A stretch of DNA of 26,238 nucleotides from Ichthyophonus hoferi (taxonomy: Eukaryota > Opisthokonta > Ichthyosporea > Ichthyophonida > Ichthyophonidae). The notes beneath the pieces are model-generated. The model was given only the letters and a program-made list of their open reading frames with translations, had not been told where the DNA came from and made no database searches. The stretch spans positions 42,374-68,611 of the forward strand of contig NAOQ01000422.1 in assembly GCA_002751075.1 (NCBI GenBank). The letters are read 5' to 3'. Positions 1 through 9,740 of the stretch are shown piece after piece. How positions within the stretch are numbered: the stretch's first letter is position 1; each line of letters begins with the position of its first letter. Both the position numbers and the translations under genes were made by a program.

Positions 1-239
1 TATGTCAATTTATGCCTACTAAAACGCGCTTCATGCAATGGTAAAAACACCTCACTTAAGATGGTTCAAAAGGGTAAATGTATCAAAAGGCGTGTTAAAA
101 GGCCTAGACGGCCATGGCTTACTGGAAGAGGTCCAATGCCCTTTTGAGACTTCTGGCTGGTTAATGGTGGTTGATGTTTTCCAGTCGTTTGTATGATTAG
201 AAACTTAAAAAACACCAGCACAGCTAATACAATGCTATA
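1..239 (+). other. Window-edge stretch with a short basic open frame
   Basis: A frame is open from base 1 to a stop ending at 147. Its end is strongly basic (KRRVKRPRRPWLTGRG). It could be the tail of a coding sequence starting outside the window, or chance. I do not recognise it. Nothing else is seen before the repeat that begins near 240. Confidence 0.15.
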
Positions 240-299
240 CTTTGGTAAGTTGCATTATACCGTACCATATTATATTATGTTACATTATAGTATTTTATA

Positions 300-690
300 T
301 TATGGTATGCTATATTATATTATGTTATAGCAATCTGTGGCAGCGTTAGTGACTTGTTTCTAGGCTTCAAGGTAGCCAATTTGGTGTTGTGTATTAAAAA
401 TATATACATAAATATATTATGATATTATTTGGCAAATACTAAATAAATGCAAAGCTTTGTGTTTTACAAACGTTTTTTTTGCCCATATCGATATTATACA
501 CATATTCAGGGTTGTTGTGTATGCCTAGGAGTGCCAGGACTTCATCAGTTATTTCCATTTTCAGTAATGCTTTTCCAATCTTTATTGTGCATGTCAACTG
601 TGCTGAACACCTGTATAATTCTGTTCATAATTTTAAATGGGACTGATTGTAAAGATTCTTATTGGTTATATGTGTTAAGTGTACTTCCCA
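300..690 (+). repeat. Left inverted arm
   Basis: This matches the reverse complement of about 3085-3470. Shared blocks include ATGCAAAGCTTTGTGTTTTA (447 on the plus strand; 3318 downward with one difference), ATTATACACATAT and CAATCTTTATTGTG. A frame of 90 codons is open here and a similar one is open in the other arm. Since both arms share it, it is probably repeat sequence and not a gene. Confidence 0.65.
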
Positions 691-1091
691 GAGTGGCAGT
701 CACAGTAAAATTTAATTGATGGTTTAAAATTATTGTTGTCGTTGGGCCTCCCATCATTTTTGTAAATACTGCTCTGTGACCTGTTTCTGGTTTTGTATTC
801 ACTATTTCTGTATGACCTGTTATGAAGGCCATATAGTTTAAGGTTGGAACAATGGGTTGATCTAATGTCTGAAAATCTTATTTACGTTTGTAGGACTATA
901 TCACAAGATAATCGTTTATTATGGGAGAAAATTGTCACTTTGGGCCTTCAACCAAATAATCATTCCTTCCTACCTAGGCAAGTTGTAAATAACCCAGAGG
1001 GTGGTAGTCAAAATTGAATCAGTGTGCATTTTATGGATGGTACTATGTAACGTTGTAGCAGTGACTTTGTATTGGACCAAGAATGGAGCAG

Positions 1092-2340
1092 CTAATAACC
1101 TCTTTCCATTTTAATCTTCAGGAAATCATCATGGGATCTTGCAATAATCTTAACAAAAACTACTCCAAAAACCTTGACCAGCTTTGTCATTTTATGGTAG
1201 ATAAATATTTGAGGATTGGTATCCTTTAGAGGGGCATACTCACGTTCTAGTGTACCTACCATGCAATTTAGGTCGTAACTTGTCAAACATTCATCAATAC
1301 AATGAGCACCACCTGCCTGAATATATTGACGCTCCTGAATGGTTGGAGCACTGTAATAGTGTGGTACATATCTCATGTGTGTTGAAGACATAAAGATCTT
1401 TACTGGACCGGTAAAAAGGAGAAGTGGTGATTGGTAATTGGCAAAAGATCTTTGTATGATCAATTGACAGTGTATGCTCAGTAAAACTTTCATGAGACTG
1501 AGTGCCTGTGGTGGCTCAAAATTCTGAGCATATTGAAATGAAGATAGTCCGAATTGTGAGTAAGATGGCGGTACAGGAGACAGTACAGATTATAACACAT
1601 TAGTGTTTGTGGGAGCAGCTTGATAAGACAGGAGCCAAGAATAGGAGCTCCTGGTTTCAAATGAAATTTCCAAACAAGTCCCCATCAATAAATGTCGATT
1701 GGGCACAATATATGGTGCAGGGGGCGATACAATGGGTTGTACAGGTGGTGCCAGTTGTGAAACTAGTTGAGTGACCATTAAAGCTGAGTTACTTTCCTGG
1801 GTGGCCAGGTTTTGGTAGAGCTGAATCATTATTTGTCGCAGTTACTTTATAGTTTCTACATTTTACTTATTGATATCATGTAATTGCAATACGATGTCTT
1901 GATGTTGCTGCTTAAAATTGTGTAGCTCAGCTTAAAAATGTGCTATTTTAAAGGTTGAGAACCCTGTTAGTAGAGTCTCTTGTGATTTGGACTCATAATG
2001 AAATAGTAATTGATCTGTATTCATCATATTTGGGCTGGGTGTATTAAGCAATGAATGTCCTGGATAATCAATGAAACCTGTAATTCTGGTTATCTCTTTT
2101 TTGGAGAACTGCTAAAAGATGAAGGTATGAATAAGGGATTGACAAAAAGTATTTCTTATATTGTCAAAACTGTTGTTTCCATAAATGGAAGGAACCGAGT
2201 GAGGACTTTGTTGTAGTATAAGGCATTGAGTTGCTGCCTATCCTGAAGGGCCTGAGACTCATTGTCCTGTGCGTAGCTGAGCTGCTTTTGTATTTTTGCT
2301 ACTGTTACCACATATGTGCGAGTGGGTCCTTTATTATGAA
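1092..2340 (-). pseudogene. Decayed coding region inside the inverted-repeat element
   Basis: Reading down the minus strand, coding-like stretches follow one another: a Gln/Leu-rich stretch that looks like coiled coil (about 2340-2200), a further Gln/His/Leu-rich helical stretch (about 2080-1830), a Pro/Val-rich linker (about 1760-1690), then a 133-codon open stretch (1092-1493). The composition looks like real protein, not random AT-rich translation. The region is broken in several places and is treated here as a fossil of unknown family. It may belong to the surrounding element or be a captured host gene. Confidence 0.4.
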
Positions 2341-2454
2341 TTTTTGTTTTCTTTTATACTTCATTTGACCACTAGTGCTGACTTTTGGTTAACAACAATG
2401 TAGCTATAGCTTAAATAGTGCCAATCATAAATATTCTTACTGCCTAATAAACTC

Positions 2455-2645
2455 ATGAAAACTCACATAGATCCACTAGAAATGTCTGATATCTAATCCT
2501 ACCTTGATAAGATTATACTAGTGTTTCCTTTTTTAAGTGGCACATGAACTCTAATGTAAGTGCAAGCAAACTATGTATCAGCCACTCAATTTAAACTACA
2601 TGTCCATTTAGAGTTAGCGATCTTGCAACATTATACTATAATAAA
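2455..2645 (+). repeat. Dispersed repeat, terminal segment (copy inside the 3.4-kb element)
   Basis: This stretch matches 5125-5265 on the same strand. Both contain CCACTAG.AATGTCT, then TCTAATCCTA.CT.GATAA and GCAAACTAT. Both end in a block like GCGATCTTGCAACAT. That end block also closes the copies near 9.1 and 23.57 kb, so it probably marks an end of the repeat family. Confidence 0.5.
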
Positions 2646-3084
2646 ATATAATACAATATAACATGATATAATATAATACACTGGCATATGACGTGTTACA
2701 AAATTGTTGATTGTGAATGAGCACATATTTTGGGCTCAATTCTGATAACAAGTGGATGACTGAATGAGCAGTTTTACATTAGTTAATGGAATTTTGTGTT
2801 TATATAAGTTATTGACCTATTGATTAACTAGATTAACTAGGCGGGTTCTGAGATGGTGATATTTATTTTTCAAATATTTTATGTTTATATAAGTTGCTGA
2901 CCTATACCGTTCTCTAATGATTAAATTGATTGATCAATACATAGTATGCAGTATGTGAACACTTACATCAATGAGGAAATTAATGAATTTGCCATCCAAA
3001 TAAGGATTTAAAAATATTCAAGCATAGAGGTAAGATCATACAATTCTAGTGGGTCTCGGTGACCTAATTGTGAGTTGTATTAGC

Positions 3085-3470
3085 AAATAACAATATTTAT
3101 AATCAGTCCCACTTATAATAATCAATAGAACTATGCAGACGTTCACTACAGTTGACACGCACAATAAAGATTGTAAAAATATAGTTGAAAATGGAGAAAA
3201 AAAAAAGTTAAAATCTCGGCACACCTGGGCATACGCGGAAACTCCACATGCCTGCATATGTGTATAATACCAATATGTGCAAAAAAAAAAAACGTTTGTA
3301 AAACACAAAGCTTTGCATTCATTTATTATTTGTTAAACAACATTATAATATATTTATGTATATGGTCCTATTATACAACACCAAACTGGCTACCCTGAAG
3401 CCTGTAGACAAGTCACTAGAACTGCCACAAATTGCTGTAATATGATATAATAGAACATACCATAATATAA
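3085..3470 (-). repeat. Right inverted arm
   Basis: This is the reverse-complement counterpart of about 300-690. The family sequence continues inward to about 2880: the minus strand from about 3110 to 2880 matches the plus strand of 23300-23480 (AATTTCCTCATTGA and AGAGA.CGGTAT are shared). The 23-kb copy therefore shows what the inner part of the arm looks like elsewhere. Confidence 0.6.
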
Positions 3471-3699
3471 CTTACCATAATCTGACGTACTATAATATCA
3501 CATAGTATCATATGATCTAGTACAGTGCAGCACAGTATAACACAACATAGTATAATAGAACATGGTATAATATAACATTGTAAAATGCAATATGATATAA
3601 TATAATACAATACAATACCACATAGTATTATGTAGTATACTATAATACAATAGCTCTAGATAGGTATATGATATAGAAACAACCAGGAAATTTTAAAGA

Positions 3700-3965
3700 A
3701 TCAACTGATCAGTAAGTGTCTGATCCGAGTCTCAAAAATTAACACTCCTAAATAATTTGGAGCAATCCAATTGACCATACTCAAGGAACTGCAGAAAGAC
3801 CCAACCAAAATACTAGAATACGTTCGTTCGAATTGAGCAATTTTGGAACAGAACGGAATTGCTGATTTGGACAGAGCATCCCTTCCTGTAGATTCCAGGT
3901 TTATTAAGTAATCCTGTGCATTCCTAGTGCCCAAAAAACTACAATCATTGACTATCACAGTCAAA
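3700..3965 (-). repeat. Copy 1 of a second dispersed repeat (partner at 22.1-22.4 kb)
   Basis: The minus strand carries an open stretch of 87 codons that I do not recognise. By eye it is collinear with 22140-22370 on the plus strand, at moderate identity. The clearest shared block is CTAGTAT.TTGGTTGG.TCT, with further matches upstream of it at similar spacing. Both copies keep open frames, but they are too diverged and short to support a gene. Confidence 0.35.
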
Positions 3966-4600
3966 TTCTCAATCCAGTGACATGAAATTTAGACCTCAGA
4001 TGAGGCCCTGATCTTCTACTACGATATACCGTCTAATTGGAAAGCCTTTCCAAATCGCAATAGATACAATTTTCTTTAATAATACATCAAGCCATTGGAC
4101 AGTATAAATATATATAAAAATATAAAATAAATAATAAAACTGTATATATATGTATGTATATACATATCTCGGATACCTTGACATTATTCTTTTTGTGGTT
4201 TTAAGGATTTTCACGGAAAACTTGGCATATCTTCATATATATACGCAAATGTACAAGTATGGTATCCAATATGAGGCAACAAAAAATTGTTAACAATATA
4301 TATATAAGGGATGTACACAATGCTATGCAGATAGTTTTATATAGTTACTACTGATATTATAGTTAATGTTTATTTCAACTGGCATATTGCATTTGTATTT
4401 TGTATTATTTAAGATTTTGATTGACGTTGCAATAGTTCGCCCTACTAATTAAGGTTATGCCTAGAATAAGGCACTTTACTTCATATTATTATGTGTATAA
4501 TTATATGTATATATATAATTATTTTGATAATTTAATATTTTATTTATATTAACCTATAATACCTGTAAATATTAAAACATAAAATACATTTATAATTGCT
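3966..4600. other. AT-rich stretch, no gene seen
   Basis: TA-dinucleotide-rich DNA with several short (TA)n runs near 4110-4160, 4290-4310 and 4500-4520. No coding-like reading frame or RNA gene was recognised on either strand. Confidence 0.5.
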
Positions 4601-4660
4601 GTAAAAAGAATTTGACTCAGATAGAATGGAATCTAGTGGAGTGATTTGAAGGGTCAAGAT

Positions 4661-4935
4661 TTACTCACTTGTGTGAGGTAAGTTTTTGTCGTCATATTCC
4701 GTATGCTGAACTGCAATTGTGGTATCCTCTGCTGAATCTACGCCAACCCTTACTCTTTTCAAATCGTCGGTATCAATATAGATGCCTTACAGTATCAGTG
4801 ATAGTGGGGATGTGTGTGTAGTGTGAACGGAGATATGCTAATATCTGTTTCTGTTCTATTTTTGGTTCCTCCATCTCTAGTTTTGTTTTCCTTTTGTGCC
4901 TATTCATTCTCTCTTTTTTAAGATAATTAATTGTT
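4661..4935 (-). pseudogene. Coding relic X, copy 1 (unrecognised protein fragment)
   Basis: The minus strand holds a basic stretch (from an ATG at 4907, beginning MNRHKRKTK) followed by a helical stretch containing ILAYLRSHYTHIP. Downstream lies an acidic stretch containing IDTDDLKRVRVG and TEYDDKN, closing at 4661. The plus strand at 7916-8230 contains closely similar peptides in the same order. Similarity is stronger at the protein than at the DNA level, which suggests a once-translated sequence. The downstream stretch is in another frame and a GTAAGG donor-like site lies between them at 4785-4790, so an intron is possible. I do not recognise the family. It could be one exon pair of a host gene family or part of an unknown element. 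Confidence 0.35.
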
Positions 4936-5082
4936 TTTGATTTTATTTTTCTCTAATCGGGAGCCTACCGATAGATTTGGTTTATTGATATTTTTCCCGC
5001 GCCGGCTCTCTAGAACCGTTTCGTTTATAAATTGGTTTTATCGCCCGTGATAACATTTGGCCAACACCAATGAGACTGAAAT

Positions 5083-5290
5083 GGAGCAGCTAATCATTAA
5101 ATATTTGTATTGGCTAATATAATTTATGAAGTCATAGAGCTCCACTAGTAATGTCTAATCCTATCTCGATAAAATTATATTAATTTTTCTTATATGGCTC
5201 ATTGGCTAATTCACTACATGCATGCAAACTATTGATAAATTAATTTAAAGCTACGTTCTTGTAATACAAATGAATAAGCTATAACAAAAC
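5083..5290 (+). repeat. Dispersed repeat copy B
   Basis: 5125-5265 is collinear with 2455-2640. The preceding AATGGAGCAGCTAAT at 5083 also occurs near 1083 in the large element. The copy ends with ACGTTCTTGTAATAC, a variant of the family end block. It lies directly beside coding relic X copy 1, in the opposite direction. Confidence 0.45.
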
Positions 5291-5371
5291 CAACATCGAA
5301 CGTTTGGTAATTGTTAATTTTTGTTCAAAAATTCTGTTTGTAACAATAATTGTAATATAACTTTGATTGAT

Positions 5372-5442
5372 GGTTACGGCCATACCTAGCATAGTAGTAC
5401 TGCGGTAGGGACCACGCGGGAATACCAGTGCTGTAATCTTTT
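5372..5442 (+). pseudogene. 5S rRNA relic with a large internal deletion
   Basis: The start GGTTACGGCCATACC matches the conserved 5' end of eukaryotic 5S rRNA (GTCTACGGCCATACC). After a short junction, TAGTACT, GGGACCACGCGGGAATACC and GTGCTGTAATCTTTT follow the 3' part of 5S rRNA, including the 3' strand that pairs with the 5' end and the T-run where RNA polymerase III stops. About 50 of roughly 120 bases are missing from the middle. That region includes the A box and intermediate element of the internal promoter; the C-box region is present but altered. It cannot fold as 5S rRNA. It may be a 5S pseudogene or the head of a 5S-derived SINE. Confidence 0.75.
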
Positions 5443-5515
5443 TTCAATTACTTATTTACTTATTTTCATACATGGATTGCATCCATTAATTAATATATAA
5501 ATATATACTTATCAC

Positions 5516-5564
5516 TTTTTTTTTTAGTTCTTTTTTTTTTCTTTTTTTTTTTCTTTTTTTTTTC
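5516..5564 (+). repeat. Interrupted poly-T tract
   Basis: Several runs of about ten T are separated by single C residues or AG. Read on the minus strand this is an A-rich tract such as the tail of a retroposed sequence. It lies 75 bases downstream of the 5S relic, but with T and not A on the relic's strand, so it is not that relic's own tail. Confidence 0.6.
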
Positions 5565-5719
5565 TGCATTTGTTTTGTGTATGGATGTAAACTATTAATA
5601 TTTTGTCATAAATACCACTCAGGTATAGCTGCCATAGTATAGTAGTCTTTAGTAACGTCACAAACGATGTTTCAGAGGGTACGTACATTAACGTTATCAA
5701 CAACAATACCAAAATCGGC

Positions 5720-6545
5720 CGGCGACTCGACTAACTAGGAACAATTCATGTACCACACGTCATTGCATTATCAGTTGCCTATTATTGGATAGACAGATCA
5801 ACACAAGCAGGCATGTGCTATGGTACCCCAGCCTAAAGGACGATGCAGTACTACATACATTCCCAAGGATCGTTGTAACTGCTGGCCTGCATGACGCAAA
5901 TTTCGGTGCAAACCCGACCGATGCAAAGAGTAAGTCAAGATATGTCTTTTTTTCTTCTAGTGGCCTGGGGGCATGGCTCAACAATAAGCATATATGCACA
6001 GAGCTCTACTAAAAGCGAGTTCATTGCCCTCAATACATGCACTTAACAAATACTGTACATAACATTTTTGTTGGATTACCTAGGGATCGATTGCCAGTCA
6101 GTCACCATGTATGGGGACACCGAAAGTGCCATAGGCGATTGCGTGAAAAGGCTTGTTTTGCCAAACAAACAAGAAATATCAGAGTAAGTTACTGGTATAT
6201 AAGGGAAGCCATAGAAAATTAGGAGGGCATTGCTAAAGTGGTTCCAACCTAACTGCAATCTGCCGACACTTTAACAAAGGCTATGGCTAGCCCGGCTTTC
6301 AAAGCGAGAAAAAGCCTGTTGAAGATTTTTTTCACTTAAGTAATCTCTTCTTTTGTGGCTATAATAACATAAATTGTTCTCAGGTCAAGAGGGGGTGTTG
6401 CAGCCAAAGCGATCAAAGCAATTTTATGGTTCAGACCTTTATTTATTAGATTTTCTTATTACTAGATAAAGAAGGACGTTCACTCATAGTTAATCGACAC
6501 GGTAATTAGTAAGAAATTAAATGTTTCTGTTTCTCTTGACCAACA
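5720..6545 (+). mobile_element. Ty1/copia LTR retrotransposon fossil, 5'-truncated
   Basis: Translated fragments show the end of a copia-type polyprotein. A short RNase H-like piece (DANFGANP followed by YVFF) resembles the copia pattern ADxxGDxDxRKSTSGYVF. The C-terminal piece (SADTLTKAMASPAFK) resembles the copia pattern ADIFTKALPxPKF. A purine tract (6388-6395) then leads into TGTTGCAGCC, which looks like the start of a 3' LTR. The order RNase H, polypurine tract, LTR is the one expected at the 3' end of the family. Protease, integrase, most of the reverse transcriptase and the 5' LTR are absent. It is broken in several places, has no intact gene, and is an old fossil. The LTR end is estimated. 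Confidence 0.7.
6396..6545 (+). repeat. Putative 3' LTR of the copia fossil
   Basis: This begins with TG directly after the purine tract. The right border cannot be fixed because no second LTR is in the window; CA near 6545 is only a guess. Confidence 0.35.
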
Positions 6546-7849
6546 GCACGGGTATGATCCGAAATTATCAAAAAATCCTTTTTTTTTTTAGGTTACCAGG
6601 CCAAACTCTCCAAGTAAAACTCGGTTTCCCCGATATTATTCCAATTGTCAATATAGAGTTATGCAAATATATATATATAGACAATTTAAATTTTATTATC
6701 ATTAAATATTCCTATTGATATAGATAATAGAATAATATGTGTATTATATCATTGTAAACCTAAAATATGTTTATTATTAATATATTGCCTACAGACATTT
6801 GTAATGCATATATATATATGCAGAAAATTTTCAGTAATACATACATACAAATACCAGTAATTCATAAAAGTACTGGTAATATATACAAATATTCATACCT
6901 AATATTATATGAGGATATTAATAATATACATAACTATTATTATATATAGAAAGGGAGCTATGTGACTATAATCAATGAAATACACTGATATAGCCTACTA
7001 TCTTAGCCTACAGTATTAATTTCTGTTACCTTACTTACGTATGAGAAGATTATATACTAGCATTTAAAAATTTACACATCCAGTGCAATGGGATTCAGAT
7101 GTATGCAAATATATATAGTTCTTATACATCAACTTTTTATTTTTATTAATATTTAATATTTTTATAAACATAAATAAATAATAAAATAATGTATAGTTTA
7201 AAGATGAATAATACGATAATATATAATATAAAGAAATAAGAAGATTGATATATGCTATAGATTTACTGCTTCATTGGTTTCTACAAATATGTGTTTACGT
7301 TTATCCAATCGGAAATAAAATACTAACCAATAGAAATAAAGAATTAGGAATGCCATATCTGAAATTCCTATAGGATGGCACGGAAAGCACATTGTTTATA
7401 TATATATCTATAAGAAATATAAAGGTGTTTATATTTCGGGAGTAAAACTATATGTATATAACATTACTATATATACAATAACATTATGGTCTATAATATT
7501 AATTATAGCAATCATTCGCTTTGCCATGACTAGATTAGATATGACTGATTTCTTTTTAAGCATTGTATTTCGGTCTATCTCATAGGATAATGTCACATCG
7601 GTTTTATGGTATACCGAGTATTTTTGCGCCCTCGAAGTTAGATTAATACAATAATGCTATTAGATAAGATATTAGCGCGTTACTAAACTAATGATGGTAT
7701 TGAACCTGAATCAATCAGGAACAAAGAATAGTGTTCAATACAACATAGGCTTTGATGTATTTGGTGAAAACTCGTGGCTATTTCAGTCGTTTATGTATAA
7801 AAAAACGTTATCTGTGCTAGTATTCTTTACGGTTCTAATCGCGCAAACG
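6546..7849. other. AT-rich stretch, no gene seen
   Basis: TA-rich sequence with many ATATATAT runs (for example 6668-6680, 6808-6820, 7398-7408). The open stretches at 6521-6718 and 6767-6949 translate to Ile/Tyr/Asn-rich peptides typical of AT-rich noncoding DNA. No RNA gene or clear repeat copy was recognised. Confidence 0.5.
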
Positions 7850-8240
7850 ATTGGAAAGCACCAACCATAATGTTAACCAGCCGAAAAGTATCAAAACTAA
7901 ATAAGCCAAATATAATCAGCAGGCGCCCCACCAGAAATGAAAATAACCAACTTTCTTTCGTTCAAGAGACAGACCAAACGCAGGAGAAAACTTGAAGAGA
8001 GAAAACATAAAGACCAGAAAATATTGGCTTATTGTTGTCACACACAGAATACACATATCACTACTACTGCGGGTACCATAGACACACCGACAGGGCATCT
8101 ATCTTGGTTGATACCGATGATTTCAAAAGAGTAAAGATTGGAATAAATTCAACAGAGATACCACAATGGTAGTAAAGTCAACTGAATACGATTCAATAAA
8201 TTTACTTCATTCAAGTAAACAAGGTTTGGCCCTACAAATC
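7850..8240 (+). pseudogene. Coding relic X, copy 2
   Basis: The plus strand contains, in order, an N-terminal stretch with NKPN and Arg-rich residues, a basic stretch (KRRRKLEERKHKDQKILAY) with TQNTHITTT, then LVDTDDFKRVKIG and STEYDS. The last pieces parallel IDTDDLKRVRVG and TEYDDKN of copy 1 at 4661-4935 on the other strand. The noncoding-like part before the basic stretch also resembles the sequence at about 4935-5050 (minus). The stretches are not all in one frame, so this copy is either spliced or decayed. Function unknown. Confidence 0.35.
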
Positions 8241-8342
8241 TTTACACTGCAACCGATTCGTTGATCCGGGTCAAATCAAATTTCTAATGTCTTTTGATAT
8301 TATAATATATAGAATTTTATATGCATTATAGTAATTTGAATT

Positions 8343-8586
8343 TTGTGTAGAAATATCTTTGGCTGAGTTAGTAGTAGACACAATACTTAGTGCTGATCCG
8401 CTTTCAATAGAAGGCAATGTAATGGCCGGTATATATGCTAATTCTATCTCTAATTTTTGTTGTGATTGTATTCAGTATTCAGCTATGACTGCAGGAGGTA
8501 TTCCTGTCTTAATGTGTTTGGGCGCAATAGTGCTTATGACTCAGTGTGTTCTATCAGTGAGAGTTGCTAAATTAGTATGTATGTAA
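8343..8586 (+). other. Small open frame with a Cys-rich hydrophobic peptide, possible exon
   Basis: The frame is open from an acceptor-like TTTTGTGTAG (ending at 8350) to a stop at 8586. The first half (ELVVDTILSADPLSIEGN) looks soluble. The second half is hydrophobic with several Cys and Met and could be a membrane segment. It lies 100 bases after coding relic X copy 2 and could be a further exon of it, but nothing in copy 1 matches. Not recognised. Confidence 0.25.
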
Positions 8587-8639
8587 TGCCTATTGTTGGA
8601 ATCAAATGTAACTAAGAAATTCTCAGTGTTGTTAGTAAG

Positions 8640-9135
8640 AGAAAGATTCTCAGAACATTGGAGCCTATTCTCAACTACAAGTACTGGTCTAGACATTACA
8701 ATAAGGATGCAATTATTATAGAATACATAACAAGTATCTTTTAAGCATTAAAATAAATTATATATATATATATAAGAAATGCAAAACTTTTATTTTATAA
8801 TAGTTGAAACGCCATTAACCTGTGTGTGTTTATTAATAGTCGTTTTCGTTTCTTTTCTTCTTTCTACAGCATGCGGTTATTGCGGGTATCCGTTTACAGA
8901 AAACCACTGAGGGCCACTTAATGTTAATTGTGTCCTAATCCGATTGGCTCTATAGTTAATTATCTCGTTTAATTCTAGTGCTCATATTCTATATATTGAC
9001 CAATAAATGTACCTAATTAGGAACATTGTGCTATCAACTAACAATGGATCAATCATTTTATGATCCGCTTGAACTTTGGCCAATCTACATGTTCAACCGG
9101 AGTTGAACGATCTTGTAACATAGATATTATAATAT
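8640..9135 (+). repeat. Dispersed repeat copy C
   Basis: Collinear with 23060-23585 by eye. Shared blocks, in the same order, are CTAGACATTACAATAA.GATG, TTGTGTCCTAAT, CATA.TCTATATATTGAC-like sequence and the end block GAACGATCTTGTAACAT. Spacing differs slightly between the copies, as expected for old repeats with small insertions and deletions. Confidence 0.5.
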
Positions 9136-9740
9136 TAAACCACCGGATTTATCCCTAATCTACAAGGCATATTGATGGTATCTCGTATAGATGTATAGTC
9201 ATTTACACGCATGGGTAAAATCATCTATCATCCCTATAGGGGCTTATTATGTTTCTAGATTAGGACACCATGCACGAGGTGTTGAAACCAATCAAGTTAT
9301 AGAAGTGATCCAAAAATCAACAGTCTATAATAACTGCTACACAGCACATATTTTTTATCTATGAACTACTGGTAATTATTAACCCAATACAACCATTTTA
9401 TTATGACGCCAGTATCAGAGAAGGACAATAGGATTGTTAGACCCTAATCCAGAGAATGCAATGCTCAATCCATTAAACCATTGGATAAACTCAATTCGCA
9501 TTTCCGTAATAGGCTAATACGTTTATACCATAAAAATAGATCACCAATAGAAAAGATTCTGAGATACTCCTATTAATATATGATTGGGTTATATAAACCA
9601 ATTGTTACCTACCCAACAATGATGATTGTTGTTAACTATACAGCCGTTAATAAATGATAATATTTACATTATTACATTACTAATATTGCTATTAATAGTA
9701 GGTTTTTTTTATTACGTAAAGCAAAACAAAACAAAACACT
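9136..9740 (+). promoter_or_regulatory. Upstream region and likely promoter of the KH gene
   Basis: A TATA-like TATATAAA at 9590-9597 lies about 145 bases before the start codon. ATTGG (9583) and CCAAT (9544, 9599) pentamers surround it. If used, transcription would begin near 9620, giving a 5' leader of about 120 bases without a need for an intron. No other gene-like feature was seen in the stretch. Confidence 0.35.

Larger units (their letters stand above)
240..3660. mobile_element. Inverted-repeat-bounded element of unknown class, old and decayed
   Basis: Two long arms in opposite orientation (about 300-690 and about 3085-3470) flank roughly 2.4 kb of other sequence. Outside each arm lies a tract of TATAAT-like short repeats (245-335 and 3430-3660). 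The arms are only about three-quarters identical by eye, so the element is old. The interior carries decayed coding sequence on the minus strand. Long inverted arms are known from several kinds of DNA element, including large virus-like ones, but no transposase, integrase, polymerase or capsid signature was recognised, so I leave the class open. Pieces of the same family recur at about 5.1, 8.6-9.1 and 23.1-23.6 kb. The outer ends are uncertain because the TA-rich tracts blur them. Confidence 0.55.

Noticed and set aside
447-719. 90-codon Cys/Phe-rich frame as a membrane protein gene
   Set aside because: It lies in the inverted arm and its counterpart in the other arm is the same repeat sequence; nothing supports translation.
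5524-5712. Minus-strand frame ending in Lys-rich residues
   Set aside because: The Lys-rich end is the poly-T tract read backwards; the rest has no coding character.
7916-8098. Minus-strand frame over coding relic X copy 2
   Set aside because: Antisense of the plus-strand relic, which alone has a partner at 4.7-4.9 kb.
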